The translations under genes and the position numbers were made by a program. Positions 46,000-54,185 of a stretch of DNA of 64,000 nt are shown here, one piece after another. The number at the start of each line of letters is the position of its first letter. Within the stretch, counting starts at the first letter, position 1. The notes under the pieces were generated by a model. That model did not search any database. It was not told where the DNA came from and was given only the letters and a program-made list of their open reading frames with translations. Source of the stretch: Clostridiales bacterium (lineage in GTDB: Bacteria > Bacillota > Clostridia > Saccharofermentanales > Saccharofermentanaceae); the NCBI GenBank assembly GCA_017428545.1, contig JAFRQR010000014.1:97836-161835 (forward strand), given 5' to 3'.

Positions 46000-47192
46000 A
46001 AAGGGAATCACGCTTTTTCAAACAACTTAAACTGAAGCTGTCCTCGACCTTCAAAAAGAAGAACAGAGATGACGGAGTATCCAGGAAAGGTCCTTTTCTC
46101 GAACTGGACGGAGATTACGGAAAGGCCGAGGATCTGGCAAATGTATGGTCTTTGGACAAAGCGGATTCGTCCGTGGCCGAAGGGCAGAGAAAGCGCTGGC
46201 CGAGACTGGTCCTGGCAGGATCTGCCTTTGTTGCCATCATGCTGTTCGTATTCCTTTTGCTCCCGAAAGTGCTGCCGGGATTTTTCAAAAATACCGATAT
46301 CGCGCTTTTCGTCGAGAAGGATCCGGAACTGATCTATGACGATTCCTACCGCGTGGTCAAGGTAAGTGCCTGCAGTGTCATGGCGGATGATGACATTACG
46401 AGCCAGAGGATCACGCAGCTTCTGATGAATGAGCCTGTCCATTTCCTGAACGATGATTGTGAAAACGGCTATGTGCTGATCCGTACGTCGGACAACATCG
46501 TCGGTTATGTAAAGGGCGACGAACTGAGCGCGGATATGTCCTCGTGCGAGCCGGATCTGCACCTTTTTAAGCTCGTTGTCGCCGATATTTCCAAACGAGT
46601 CATGTCCCACGCAAGTAACGGTACACTCATTGCCGAAGTCAATATGAATACGGTGCTTTACGCGGATGTCAAGCGTGACGGCGTATACCAGGTCCAGCTT
46701 CCGAACGGCGAAAGCGGCTGGATCAGCAGCAGTGGTGTTATCGAGCTCGGCATCAACGAGGAAACGGCGGAGGTAGGTGTGCGTTACTTTGTCAGCTCCG
46801 TGCTGACCATGGTCAATGCCACGTATCTTGACGGCGGCGTGACCAACCGCGGTATATCGATCCAGGGCTTAGCGTATGTAGCCGCCGGCGTAAACGGCGT
46901 CCCGATCCCGAGAGAACTGAAAGATCAGATCGATTGCGGAACAGAAGTTAAACTGGAATATGACGAAGTCACGGGCGAGCTTCTGATCGACAGTATCATT
47001 CCGGGAGATATCGTATTTCTTTCCGACCCGTACCGTCCGAACAGCAGAGAGCCCTATGAATCGGCGATCTGCACGAACTCGGGCGTTCTGCTGATGAGGT
47101 CTAAGACGGGAACCTCTATAAAACTTTGTAAATTTGACGCGGATTCCGAACTGGTCGACCGCATCATCACGGTACGGCGGGTATTCTCCTGA
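45996..47192 (+). CDS. Membrane-anchored SH3-like protein with a degenerate NlpC/P60-like C-terminus
   Basis: 398 residues: cytoplasmic basic N-terminus, one membrane helix (about 69-90), two SH3-like segments (about 115-170 and 190-250, e.g. NGESGWISSSGVIELG), then a C-terminal region with NlpC/P60-like layout: GISIQGLAYVAAGVNGVPIPRELKDQI (about 285-311) and IIPGDIVFLSDP. In active NlpC/P60 enzymes the first stretch reads DCSGL...; here the cysteine position is Ile/Ser and the expected histidine is absent. It is likely a non-catalytic wall-binding protein. It ends 3 bases from the convergent reverse transcriptase gene. Confidence 0.65.
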   Translation: MKRESRFFKQLKLKLSSTFKKKNRDDGVSRKGPFLELDGDYGKAEDLANVWSLDKADSSVAEGQRKRWPRLVLAGSAFVAIMLFVFLLLPKVLPGFFKNTDIALFVEKDPELIYDDSYRVVKVSACSVMADDDITSQRITQLLMNEPVHFLNDDCENGYVLIRTSDNIVGYVKGDELSADMSSCEPDLHLFKLVVADISKRVMSHASNGTLIAEVNMNTVLYADVKRDGVYQVQLPNGESGWISSSGVIELGINEETAEVGVRYFVSSVLTMVNATYLDGGVTNRGISIQGLAYVAAGVNGVPIPRELKDQIDCGTEVKLEYDEVTGELLIDSIIPGDIVFLSDPYRPNSREPYESAICTNSGVLLMRSKTGTSIKLCKFDADSELVDRIITVRRVFS

Positions 47193-47195
47193 TCA

Positions 47196-48425
47196 TTATT
47201 CTGCGAGATTTTTTTCCTCTTCCGAAGCGCGGGAAGTATAGTACTCATGCACGAGGCTTTTAAAGCCCAGGGCTTTGAGGTTTTCGTAAGATATGCGGTA
47301 ATTGCCTTTGTAGTGGCGGCCGGAATAGAGGTATCTTGCGTATTCCAGCAAGTAGGCATCGATCTCCCTAAGGCTTTTGTCCGTCGTGATAACGGGGAAA
47401 AACCAGCGGCACCACGTGAAAAGATCTTCATTTTCTTCGTTATAGAGTTTCTTATTAAAGGTGCGGATCAGGGCTTTTGCCGCACGTTCAAACGAGGCGT
47501 CCGTTTTTGTTTTCCACCGCAAAAGCGCCCGTGCCTTCCTTCTTATCTTTCCTTTTAGCTTGGAAAGCGTCACATGGGAGATATCGACCTGTCCGTCCGT
47601 ATAACAGAATCCGAGGAATTCCCAGGGCTCTCCGGGAGAACTGACCGAGACCTTTTTCGGATTGACGGAAAGCCCTTTTTCTTCGATCTGCCGGTAAAAG
47701 TCGGTGATATGTGTATCCAGGTCTTCCCGTGAACGCGAAAAGATCAGGATGTCATCCGAGTAGCGGAAGTAAGAGACGCCTTTTTCTTCGAAATATCGGT
47801 CCATGGAAAGAAGATACACGTTGGCGAAAAACGGCGAGACCGGGATCCCGGCCATCGCGCCGCGGGGTTCTTCGGAGACGGTCCCGTCAGGGAGAGTGCT
47901 TTTGCCGGATAAAAGAAGATCAGAAAGAAACGAAAGAAGCTTCGGATCGTCCGTGATGATCTCTTTCAGGACTTCGACCAGGGACTTGGCGGGAATGGAA
48001 TTAAAGTAGTTACTGATGTCCGCCTTGAAGCAGTAAAGGGAGTCGCGGTCCTTTTGCGAAAGGATATCGAAGATCGCCTCCCTGGCGCTGATCGTTCTGC
48101 GGAACGAATAACAGCGTGTCGAAAACTTGCCGTCGTAGCGGTAAAGAAGGTAGCCCAGGGCTTTCAGATAGATGTTTTCGTCGTCGGAAAAAGTGAAGAC
48201 GGTCCTTTTTTTGGAGGTGCCGCTTTTATTGATCTCGCGCCGGGCGGGAAAAGAGAGCCCGCCGTTTTTCCTGATCGCGGAGGCGACTTTGGAATAGCGC
48301 TTTTCCGAAACGAAAGACGTGAACTGTTCCTTTTCCTTTTTGGAAATGTAGCGGTTACTGAGCTTATAGGAAAGAAATTCCTCCCAGGTATCTTGTTGTT
48401 CAAGAGAATCAAGCGCAGAAGTCAT
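47196..48425 (-). CDS. Reverse transcriptase of unassigned class
   Basis: 409 residues if started at ATG 48425 (MTSALDSLEQQ); an upstream start at 48485 would add 20 hydrophobic residues that overlap the structured RNA. RT palm motifs are intact: motif A KADISNYFNSI (about 134-144), motif B GIPVSPFFANVYL (about 193-205), motif C RYSDD (about 221-225) and motif E-like WEFLGFCYTDG. The C-terminal ~130 residues are helical and basic (GKIRRKARALLRW ... YENLKALGFKSLVHEYY). I see neither the retron NAxxH/VTG marks nor endonuclease, integrase or maturase zinc domains. It could be a UG/DRT-type (defence) RT or a domesticated RT; class needs a phylogeny. Confidence 0.88.
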   Translation of the reverse strand: MTSALDSLEQQDTWEEFLSYKLSNRYISKKEKEQFTSFVSEKRYSKVASAIRKNGGLSFPARREINKSGTSKKRTVFTFSDDENIYLKALGYLLYRYDGKFSTRCYSFRRTISAREAIFDILSQKDRDSLYCFKADISNYFNSIPAKSLVEVLKEIITDDPKLLSFLSDLLLSGKSTLPDGTVSEEPRGAMAGIPVSPFFANVYLLSMDRYFEEKGVSYFRYSDDILIFSRSREDLDTHITDFYRQIEEKGLSVNPKKVSVSSPGEPWEFLGFCYTDGQVDISHVTLSKLKGKIRRKARALLRWKTKTDASFERAAKALIRTFNKKLYNEENEDLFTWCRWFFPVITTDKSLREIDAYLLEYARYLYSGRHYKGNYRISYENLKALGFKSLVHEYYTSRASEEEKNLAE

Positions 48426-48453
48426 TCCTTCGGACCGGTCCTTTTGCAAAATA

Positions 48454-48605
48454 AAAAAGAAGAGAAACAGCTTTGAAACAAGCATTGCTTGTGTTACCGG
48501 GTCTGTACCCGCGCCGGCCGCCTGAAAGACCGATCCCCATGGATGGGATCTTCAAGGTGCGGGCTAGATCCACCTCAGGCGCGGATCCGCATTTCTCTTC
48601 TTTTT
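48454..48605 (-). ncRNA. Candidate structured RNA upstream of the reverse transcriptase
   Basis: A perfect 14-bp inverted repeat, AAAAAGAAGAGAAA (48454-48467) / TTTCTCTTCTTTTT (48592-48605), closes a 152-nt GC-rich unit. Inside: ACAAGC ATT GCTTGT (48478-48492); CGGGT CTGT ACCCG (about 48498-48511); GCCTGA/TCAGGC enclosing GATCCC...GGGATC and AGGTG...CACCT; and GCGGATCCGC (48581-48590). On the minus strand it lies 12 bases after the 155-aa ORF and ~28 bases before the RT start, the position of a retron RNA. I could not match it to SRP, 6S, tmRNA, RNase P or a riboswitch. Strand is inferred from the flanking genes. Confidence 0.6.
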
Positions 48606-48617
48606 ATATATCGAGCA

Positions 48618-49085
48618 TCAGAGATACTGATGGAGTCGATCGATGATGTAGCTCTCCTCGTTCGGCAGGCTTTCGAGGAAGTTGATCAGAGGGATTCCCT
48701 GACTTGCCGCAAACTCCTTGGAGAAGCGGTATCCGCGCGAGGCACATGTATTGCTCCAGCAGCGCATGATGAACAGTTTCGGCTGACCTTTCAGATAAAC
48801 TACGTAGGTGTAGGGCATCATGTTCGCGCCCACAGCGCCCAGTGTTGTCGGCGGGACTTCCTTTCCGAATCCGTAAGCGGGGAATTGGGTGGACAGGATC
48901 TTGTCGAGTTTCTGCTCGATATCCAGATCCGGAACATAATCCGCAGGAAGTGTTGTCTGACTCTGCTGCTGAGGAAGTGGTGCAGTCGGCATCGGTGGCG
49001 GGGCATTTCGTCCGGTCGCACTGTCGATGGCATCACGAAGGCTTTTTCTGGCGATATCGCCTAAAAATCTGTCTAATAAACCCAT
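48618..49085 (-). CDS. Hypothetical protein encoded before the structured RNA and the RT gene
   Basis: 155 residues. An amphipathic N-terminal helix (MGLLDRFLGDIARKSLRDAI) is followed by a Pro/Gln-rich linker (about 28-50) and a C-terminal alpha/beta domain (about 55-155) with strands YTYVVYLKG and KLFIMRCWS and the ending GIPLINFLESLPNEESYIIDRL. Two cysteines (CWSNTC) lie close together. The ribosome binding site is an unusual run of seven G. I do not recognise the family; the domain could be a small nuclease-like fold but no catalytic motif is clear. The same-strand order ORF-RNA-RT suggests one transcription unit. Confidence 0.75.
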   Translation of the reverse strand: MGLLDRFLGDIARKSLRDAIDSATGRNAPPPMPTAPLPQQQSQTTLPADYVPDLDIEQKLDKILSTQFPAYGFGKEVPPTTLGAVGANMMPYTYVVYLKGQPKLFIMRCWSNTCASRGYRFSKEFAASQGIPLINFLESLPNEESYIIDRLHQYL

Positions 49086-49204
49086 GCTGATTTCCCCCCC
49101 TTATTCTCTGATCAAAATCATTTGTCACTATATTTTGAGGATACCATAAAAAGAGAAAGATAACCACACCGCAAGATCGTCGAAGAAGAATAACGGGGAT
49201 GCGG

Positions 49205-50668
49205 TTATTTTGCTTTTCGGGAGAAAAGAGGTTTGGTCACGTAGAGTTTCGGATTAAAGAGCATCAGCATCGGGAAAAGCTCCAGTCTTCCGGCGAGCAT
49301 ATCGAAGATCATGGTGAGTTTCGCCGGATCTGAGAAACTTGCATAGTTCTGCGTCGGTCCTGCAAGCTCGAGCCCCGGGCCGATGTTGTTGATCGTCGCG
49401 GCGACCGCGGTAAAGGAGGTGATCAGTCCTTTGTTGTCGAAGGAGACGAAAAATACGGATGCGGTAAAGAGGATAAAAAAGGTAATGAAGTAAACGTTTA
49501 CCGACCGGACGATCTCGTGCTCGACCGGACTTCCGTCCATGGTGATCTTCGAGACGGATTTCGGATAGACATAGGACTTCAGTTCTTTTCCGATAGACCG
49601 GATCAGGATCATAAAACGGGATACCTTAATACCGCCGCCCGTGCTTCCTGCACAGGCACCGATGAACATCAGAACGACCAGGATGACCCGGCTGGGCTCC
49701 GGCCATTGGTTAAAGTCGGCCGATGCAAATCCCGTGGTCGTCATGATCGAGGCGACCTGAAATCCGGAGTGGCGGATCGCGGCGCTGAAGCTTGATACCT
49801 GGTGGTAGATGTTTGCCGCGATGACCAGTGTGCTTGCAGTAACGACCAGAAAATAAGCGCGGATCTCGGTCATCTTTGCGGCTTTCCTGAAGTGACGGTA
49901 TAAAAGGTAAAAGTAGAAATTAAAATTCACACCGAACAGGATCATGAAGATCGTCGCGACCCACTGTATATAGGCTGTCTGACTTGCAAGGCTGTCCCGG
50001 TAGACACCGAATCCGCCGGTTCCGGCTGTGGCAAAAGAGGTACAGATACTGTCAAATACCGGCATTCTGCCTAAGACGAGAAACAGAACTTCCAAAGAGG
50101 TGAGGAAGCAATAGATCAGGTAGAGAAGGGCAGCGGACTGGCGAAGTTTCGGAACCAGTTTTCCTACGGAAGGTCCCGGGCTTTCGGCGCGCATCAGGTT
50201 AATGTTCGATCCGCCGCTCATCGGAATGATTGCCAGAAGGAATACCAGTACGCCCATGCCTCCGATCCAGTGAGTAAAGCATCTCCAGAACTGGGTCGCA
50301 TGGCAGAGGCTCTCGACATCAGAAAGGATGCTCGCGCCGGTCGTCGTAAATCCGGACACTGTTTCGAAAAAAGCATCCAGCATCGAAGGGATCTCGCCGG
50401 AAATATAAAATGGGAGCGCTCCGAAAAGACTCATCACGATCCAGGAAAGCGCAGTGATGACACAGCCTTCCTTCAGATAGAAAGTCGTGTCTTTCGGCTT
50501 CTTAAATGAAAGCAGAAAGCCGAGAGCGAACAGGGCGGCAGCAAGGATCAGGAAAACAAGTCCCTGCTTTTCTCCGTAGATCCCTCCCACCAGAGAGGGA
50601 AGAAGCATAAGAACGCCCTCGATCCGGAGCACGTGCCCGAGAATATAAAAGACCATGTAAGCATTCAT
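49205..50668 (-). CDS. trkH: Potassium uptake protein TrkH
   Basis: 487 residues, strongly hydrophobic, with the four MPM repeats of Trk/Ktr channels. Selectivity-filter-like segments are visible: SGFTTTGASIL, FATAGTGGFGVY, ACAGSTGGGIKV and AATINNIGPGLE. It forms the K+ channel subunit regulated by TrkA, whose gene is 12 bases upstream. It is the last gene of this two-gene operon; an AT-rich gap separates it from the 155-aa ORF. Confidence 0.95.
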   Translation of the reverse strand: MNAYMVFYILGHVLRIEGVLMLLPSLVGGIYGEKQGLVFLILAAALFALGFLLSFKKPKDTTFYLKEGCVITALSWIVMSLFGALPFYISGEIPSMLDAFFETVSGFTTTGASILSDVESLCHATQFWRCFTHWIGGMGVLVFLLAIIPMSGGSNINLMRAESPGPSVGKLVPKLRQSAALLYLIYCFLTSLEVLFLVLGRMPVFDSICTSFATAGTGGFGVYRDSLASQTAYIQWVATIFMILFGVNFNFYFYLLYRHFRKAAKMTEIRAYFLVVTASTLVIAANIYHQVSSFSAAIRHSGFQVASIMTTTGFASADFNQWPEPSRVILVVLMFIGACAGSTGGGIKVSRFMILIRSIGKELKSYVYPKSVSKITMDGSPVEHEIVRSVNVYFITFFILFTASVFFVSFDNKGLITSFTAVAATINNIGPGLELAGPTQNYASFSDPAKLTMIFDMLAGRLELFPMLMLFNPKLYVTKPLFSRKAK

Positions 50669-50680
50669 GCGGGCAGCTCC

Positions 50681-52072
50681 TTATTTCAGGATATCGCGGA
50701 TCTCGTTGAGTCCGGTGTGGGTCGTCACGATCATGACCGTATCTCCGATCTCGATCGTATCGGTACCGGAAGGAATAATGATTTTGCCACGCCGGTTGAT
50801 AAACGCAATCAGAAGGCTGGACTTCAAAGAAAGGTCTTTCAGTGCTTTTTCCACGACGGGAGAAGACTCTTTGATACGGAATTCGATCGCCTCTGCGCGG
50901 GAGTCGAAGAGATGGTAGAGAATCTCGATCTCACTGCTTCTGGAGGCGCGGAGTGCGCGGGCATAGGCGATGATCGCCTCGGAGGTGATGAGCTTCGGGT
51001 AGACGACCGAGCCCAGATCCAGATCGGTGATAACATCTGAAAAATTGATGCGTCCGATCTTGGTGATGACTTTGGCTTTGGATACTTTTTTCGCAAAGAG
51101 AGTCAGAAGAATGTTCTCTTCATCAATTCCGGTCAGTGGAACAAAAGCTTCCATATCTTTAATTCCCGCACTCAGAAGATCTGCCTGATTCGAAGCATCC
51201 GCGTTGATGATGACAGCCTCGGGAAGAAGGACTGCAAGCTCTTCACAGCGTTTCGGAGACGACTCCAGGATGTGTACATCGATCCCGGTATGCAGGAGTT
51301 CGCTGGCCAGATAGTAAGAGGACAGGCTTCCACCGACGATCATGGCATTTCTGACCTGCTTGGTAAAAACACCGATCGCTTTGAGGAATTTTCTGGCCTC
51401 ATCGCGTTTGGCGGTAAAATAGATCGTGTCGTCTGCTTTTAAGCAAAAAGCACCGGAAGGGATAGATACTTCGCCGTTCCGCTCGACACCGCAGATCAGG
51501 ATCTTATAGCTGCTCTTCTTTCCAAGTTCGGCGATCGTTGTATTATCCAGGACATTTCCTTCCGGGATCTTAAACTTGATCATTTCCGCCTGACCGTGAG
51601 CGAAAGTGTTGACCTGCAGGGCAGTAGGAAGATAGAGGATACGGGCCATCTCTCTAGCGGATTCCAGTTCCGGATTGATGATCATTGCCAGACCGAGCTT
51701 GTCTCGAAGATAAGCGGTTTCCTGACTGTAGTCCGGGGTCCGGACACGTGCGATCGCGGCACATTTACTGAATTGTTTGGCGATCGTGCAGCAGAGAAGA
51801 TTCAGTTCATCAGAGCCGGTCACGGCGATCACCAGATCGGCCTCCTCGACGCCGGCTTCTTTTAAAGTATTATAACTGGCCCCGTTTCCCTTGATGGTGA
51901 TAATGTCGTATTGGGAATCGAGGTCCGCAATAACGGAGGCATCCTTTTCGATGACCGTGATATTATTGCCTTCTTTACTCAGCTGTTCGACCAAAGTATG
52001 ACCGACTTTACCGTTTCCGACAATAATGATCTTCAGACTCTTACTATTTGAATGTGAAAAACCCGAAAACAT
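50681..52072 (-). CDS. trkA: Trk system regulatory subunit TrkA
   Basis: 463 residues with two RCK units. Each has a Rossmann NAD-binding start (KIIIVGNGKVGHTLVEQL at ~13-30 and NAMIVGGSLSSYYLASEL at ~240-257) and a RCK_C domain. It gates TrkH in response to ATP/ADP or NAD(H). Preceded by GGGGG; the start is ~120 bases from the next gene's end. Confidence 0.95.
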   Translation of the reverse strand: MFSGFSHSNSKSLKIIIVGNGKVGHTLVEQLSKEGNNITVIEKDASVIADLDSQYDIITIKGNGASYNTLKEAGVEEADLVIAVTGSDELNLLCCTIAKQFSKCAAIARVRTPDYSQETAYLRDKLGLAMIINPELESAREMARILYLPTALQVNTFAHGQAEMIKFKIPEGNVLDNTTIAELGKKSSYKILICGVERNGEVSIPSGAFCLKADDTIYFTAKRDEARKFLKAIGVFTKQVRNAMIVGGSLSSYYLASELLHTGIDVHILESSPKRCEELAVLLPEAVIINADASNQADLLSAGIKDMEAFVPLTGIDEENILLTLFAKKVSKAKVITKIGRINFSDVITDLDLGSVVYPKLITSEAIIAYARALRASRSSEIEILYHLFDSRAEAIEFRIKESSPVVEKALKDLSLKSSLLIAFINRRGKIIIPSGTDTIEIGDTVMIVTTHTGLNEIRDILK

Positions 52073-52193
52073 ATCTGCCCCCTTGCGTATGCTTACTTCT
52101 ACTATACTTCAAAAAGTGCCTTTTGACGCGCAAATTTGTTTGAAAAACCTTTTTTTCGGCCCGCCGGAGCACTACGGGGCAGGCGGGAAGAGG

Positions 52194-53567
52194 TTATCCT
52201 CGTTCTGCCCAGTCCGGGAACTCCTTGGAGAAGAAGATCTGCGGAAGAACGGACAGGAAGTGCATGTCTTCTTCGTTGATGGTAAATCCGAAGATGTCCA
52301 TGTTGTCTTTCATTCTGTCTTCGTGCGTACTCTTCGGGATGATCTGGATCCCCGACTGATTGAGGAAACGGAGGAGCAGCTGGGATACGGGACGTCCGTA
52401 CTGCTTTGCCATCTTCTGAAGACACGGTTCTTCCGAGAAATACATTCTTCCAAGTGGGCTCCATGCCTGCGGTACGATGTTGTGCGCACGGCAGAAGTCC
52501 AGCGTGTACTGCTGAAGATATCCGACGTGAAGCTCGAGCTGGTCGACCATCGGGACGATCTCGCAGTCATCAAGGATCACCTGAAGATGATGCGGCAGGA
52601 AGTTACAGACACCGATCGCGCGGCACTTGCCCTCCTTATAGAGCTCCTCCATGGCGCGCCAGGTGTCGCGGATCTTCTGTCTCCACTGAAGATCCTGTGG
52701 ATTCAGCTTCGGCCAGTGGATCAGATACAGGTCGATATAGTCGGTGCGCAGTTTCTCGCAGGAACGTGCGAAAGCTTCTTTTGCCTCGGTATAGCCCATC
52801 TCGGTCGGCCACATCTTTGTCGCAAGGAAGATCTCTTTCCTGGGGATGCCGCACTCGGCGAGCGCCTCGCCGATCACTTCTTCATTCTTATAGAAAGACG
52901 CGGTATCGAGGTAGCGGTAGCCGAGCTCAAGAGCCTTGAGGATCGGTGCTTTCCCATCCTGAAGAGTAGACCTGTAAGTGCCGAATCCGACCGGCGGGAT
53001 CTCGATGCCGTTGTGAAGCCTGAAGTTTTCCGGCTTCCCGGGAGTACTTAAGCGGTACATGGAGACGGTCCTCTCGGCACCGTCTTCGAGCATGTGGTCA
53101 AGGCACTCGCCCTCGCAGACGAATCCCAATTTCTTCATGACGTTGCCGGAAGCGGTGTTTCGTATATCGTGGCGGCCGCGGAACTGTGTCTGGTGAAGGG
53201 TGTTTCTTCCAAAGTCGAGCATCGCGCCGGCCGCTTCGGTTGCAAGACCCTTGCCCCACTGGGCTTTGGCAAAGTTATATCCGATCTCGAACATGCCGTC
53301 CTCGTCGTCATAGTAAATGCCGCCGGAGCCGATAAGCTTTCCGGTCTCCTTCAGAACGAACCCCCAGTCATAATCCGTGTCGCTGTTTTCATTGGCGACG
53401 ACTGACTTCAGCCACTCCTTCGTGGTGTCCACGCTCTTGTGCGCATAGTAACGCATATATTTCGCGACTTCCGGGTCCGATGCCCAGGTATCAAAAGCGG
53501 TCTGCGCATCGTCCATCGTCAGCGGCCGCAGGATCAGTCTCTCAGTCTCAATAACAGGACTCTTCAT
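52194..53567 (-). CDS. GNAT acetyltransferase fused to an aldo-keto reductase
   Basis: 457 residues from ATG 53567, 8-9 bases after GGAGG; the in-frame region further upstream runs through the palindromic repeats and is not coding. Residues ~1-175 are a RimJ-type GNAT domain (ETERLILRPLTMDDA; acetyl-CoA loop AKAQWGKGLATEAAG). Residues ~180-457 are an aldo-keto reductase: IEIPPVGFGTYRS, catalytic D/Y in RYLDTASFYKNEE, K in ATKMWP, H in YLIHWPK, and the NADPH-binding IIPKSTHEDRMKDN. Each half looks intact. The fusion is unusual; a combined acetylation/reduction activity is speculative, and the two may have simply merged. Confidence 0.85.
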   Translation of the reverse strand: MKSPVIETERLILRPLTMDDAQTAFDTWASDPEVAKYMRYYAHKSVDTTKEWLKSVVANENSDTDYDWGFVLKETGKLIGSGGIYYDDEDGMFEIGYNFAKAQWGKGLATEAAGAMLDFGRNTLHQTQFRGRHDIRNTASGNVMKKLGFVCEGECLDHMLEDGAERTVSMYRLSTPGKPENFRLHNGIEIPPVGFGTYRSTLQDGKAPILKALELGYRYLDTASFYKNEEVIGEALAECGIPRKEIFLATKMWPTEMGYTEAKEAFARSCEKLRTDYIDLYLIHWPKLNPQDLQWRQKIRDTWRAMEELYKEGKCRAIGVCNFLPHHLQVILDDCEIVPMVDQLELHVGYLQQYTLDFCRAHNIVPQAWSPLGRMYFSEEPCLQKMAKQYGRPVSQLLLRFLNQSGIQIIPKSTHEDRMKDNMDIFGFTINEEDMHFLSVLPQIFFSKEFPDWAERG

Positions 53568-53683
53568 AGGGAAAACCTCCAGCAAACAGATGCTTCTATT
53601 ATACAGATAAACCGCCCGTTCGGTAAGAAACCAGCAGGCTATTACAATTTGATAGAACACTTTATGGACTTTTTCCCGAAAAG

Positions 53684-53723
53684 TCAAAGAAGTGGTCAAT
53701 GTAAATCGTTTCGACATTGACCA
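53684..53723. repeat. Palindromic direct repeat, unit 1
   Basis: A 40-bp stretch identical to 53746-53785. It contains the perfect 9-bp inverted repeat GGTCAATGT (53694-53702) / ACATTGACC (53714-53722). Confidence 0.9.
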
Positions 53724-53745
53724 ATACATGGATTTTTCTGGAAAA

Positions 53746-53785
53746 TCAAAGAAGTGGTCAATGTAAATCGTTTCGACATTGACCA
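53746..53785. repeat. Palindromic direct repeat, unit 2
   Basis: Second unit, offset by 62 bp, with the same GGTCAATGT...ACATTGACC stem. Flanks (GAAAA(G)TC... and ...ATAGACTTTT versus ...ATGGATTTTT) are similar but not identical. Confidence 0.9.
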
Positions 53786-53819
53786 AATCATAGACTTTTC
53801 ACAGAGGCGGGGAAAAATG

Positions 53820-53852
53820 AAAAAACCCGCTTTCCTCATGTGAAGAAGCGGG
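53820..53852 (-). terminator. Intrinsic terminator after rpmB
   Basis: On the minus strand CCCGCTT ... AAGCGGG followed by TTTTTT. Confidence 0.88.
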
Positions 53853-53889
53853 ACTATTTTCATTTCTTTGATTTGTCCGGTAAAAGAAC

Positions 53890-54087
53890 TTACGCTCTTT
53901 CTACTGCACCGGAACGAAGGCAACGCGTACAAACATGCATAGTCTTAGGGGTGCCATCAACAACGACCTTAACGTTACGAACGTTCGGCTGCTGCTGTGT
54001 CAACGCACGACGGGAAACCTGTGAACGCGTGATGCTGATCTTTCTGCCGAAATGAGTATCTTTCTGACAGATCTCACACTTTGCCAT
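53890..54087 (-). CDS. rpmB: 50S ribosomal protein L28, zinc form
   Basis: 65 residues. CEIC (residues 4-7) and CTRC (about 53-56) are zinc ligands of the C+ form; RRALTQQQPNVRNVKV is the family core. AGGAGGTG precedes the ATG at 54087. It has its own promoter and terminator, so it is monocistronic. Confidence 0.97.
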   Translation of the reverse strand: MAKCEICQKDTHFGRKISITRSQVSRRALTQQQPNVRNVKVVVDGTPKTMHVCTRCLRSGAVERA

Positions 54088-54140
54088 GTAAACACCTCCT
54101 ATGTGCTATAAATACGCGACCTGAATAACGCGCAGACAAG

Positions 54141-54169
54141 ATGATAACATAATTATCACTCTGATGCAA
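54141..54169 (-). promoter_or_regulatory. Promoter of rpmB
   Basis: Minus strand TTGCAT (54164-54169), 17-base spacer and TATCAT (54141-54146), about 55 bases before the start codon. Confidence 0.75.
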
Positions 54170-54185
54170 GAGATTCTAAGTGATT

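Larger units (their letters stand above)
53568..53889. other. Gene-free region with palindromic direct repeats
   Basis: 320 bases between the GNAT-AKR gene and rpmB. Contents: two 62-bp-spaced repeat units (53684-53785) and the rpmB terminator (53820-53852). Apparent reading frames across it only restate the repeat (SKRFTLTTS in both). Confidence 0.8.

Noticed and set aside
47196..48425. Classical retron or diversity-generating retroelement RT
   Set aside because: The retron NAxxH and VTG marks are not seen; the motif B is GIPVSP rather than the DGR SQ form, and there is no TR/VR repeat pair or Avd-like gene.
48454..48605. SRP RNA, 6S RNA or riboswitch
   Set aside because: Lacks the GGAAGGAAGC-type SRP loop and I see no conserved riboswitch core; kept as an unassigned RNA.
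51596..51865. Short plus-strand frames within trkA and neighbouring genes
   Set aside because: All lie fully inside recognised genes on the other strand, with no ribosome binding site.
53684..53785. CRISPR array
   Set aside because: Only two units, each itself a palindrome with similar flanks, no variable spacers and no cas genes nearby.
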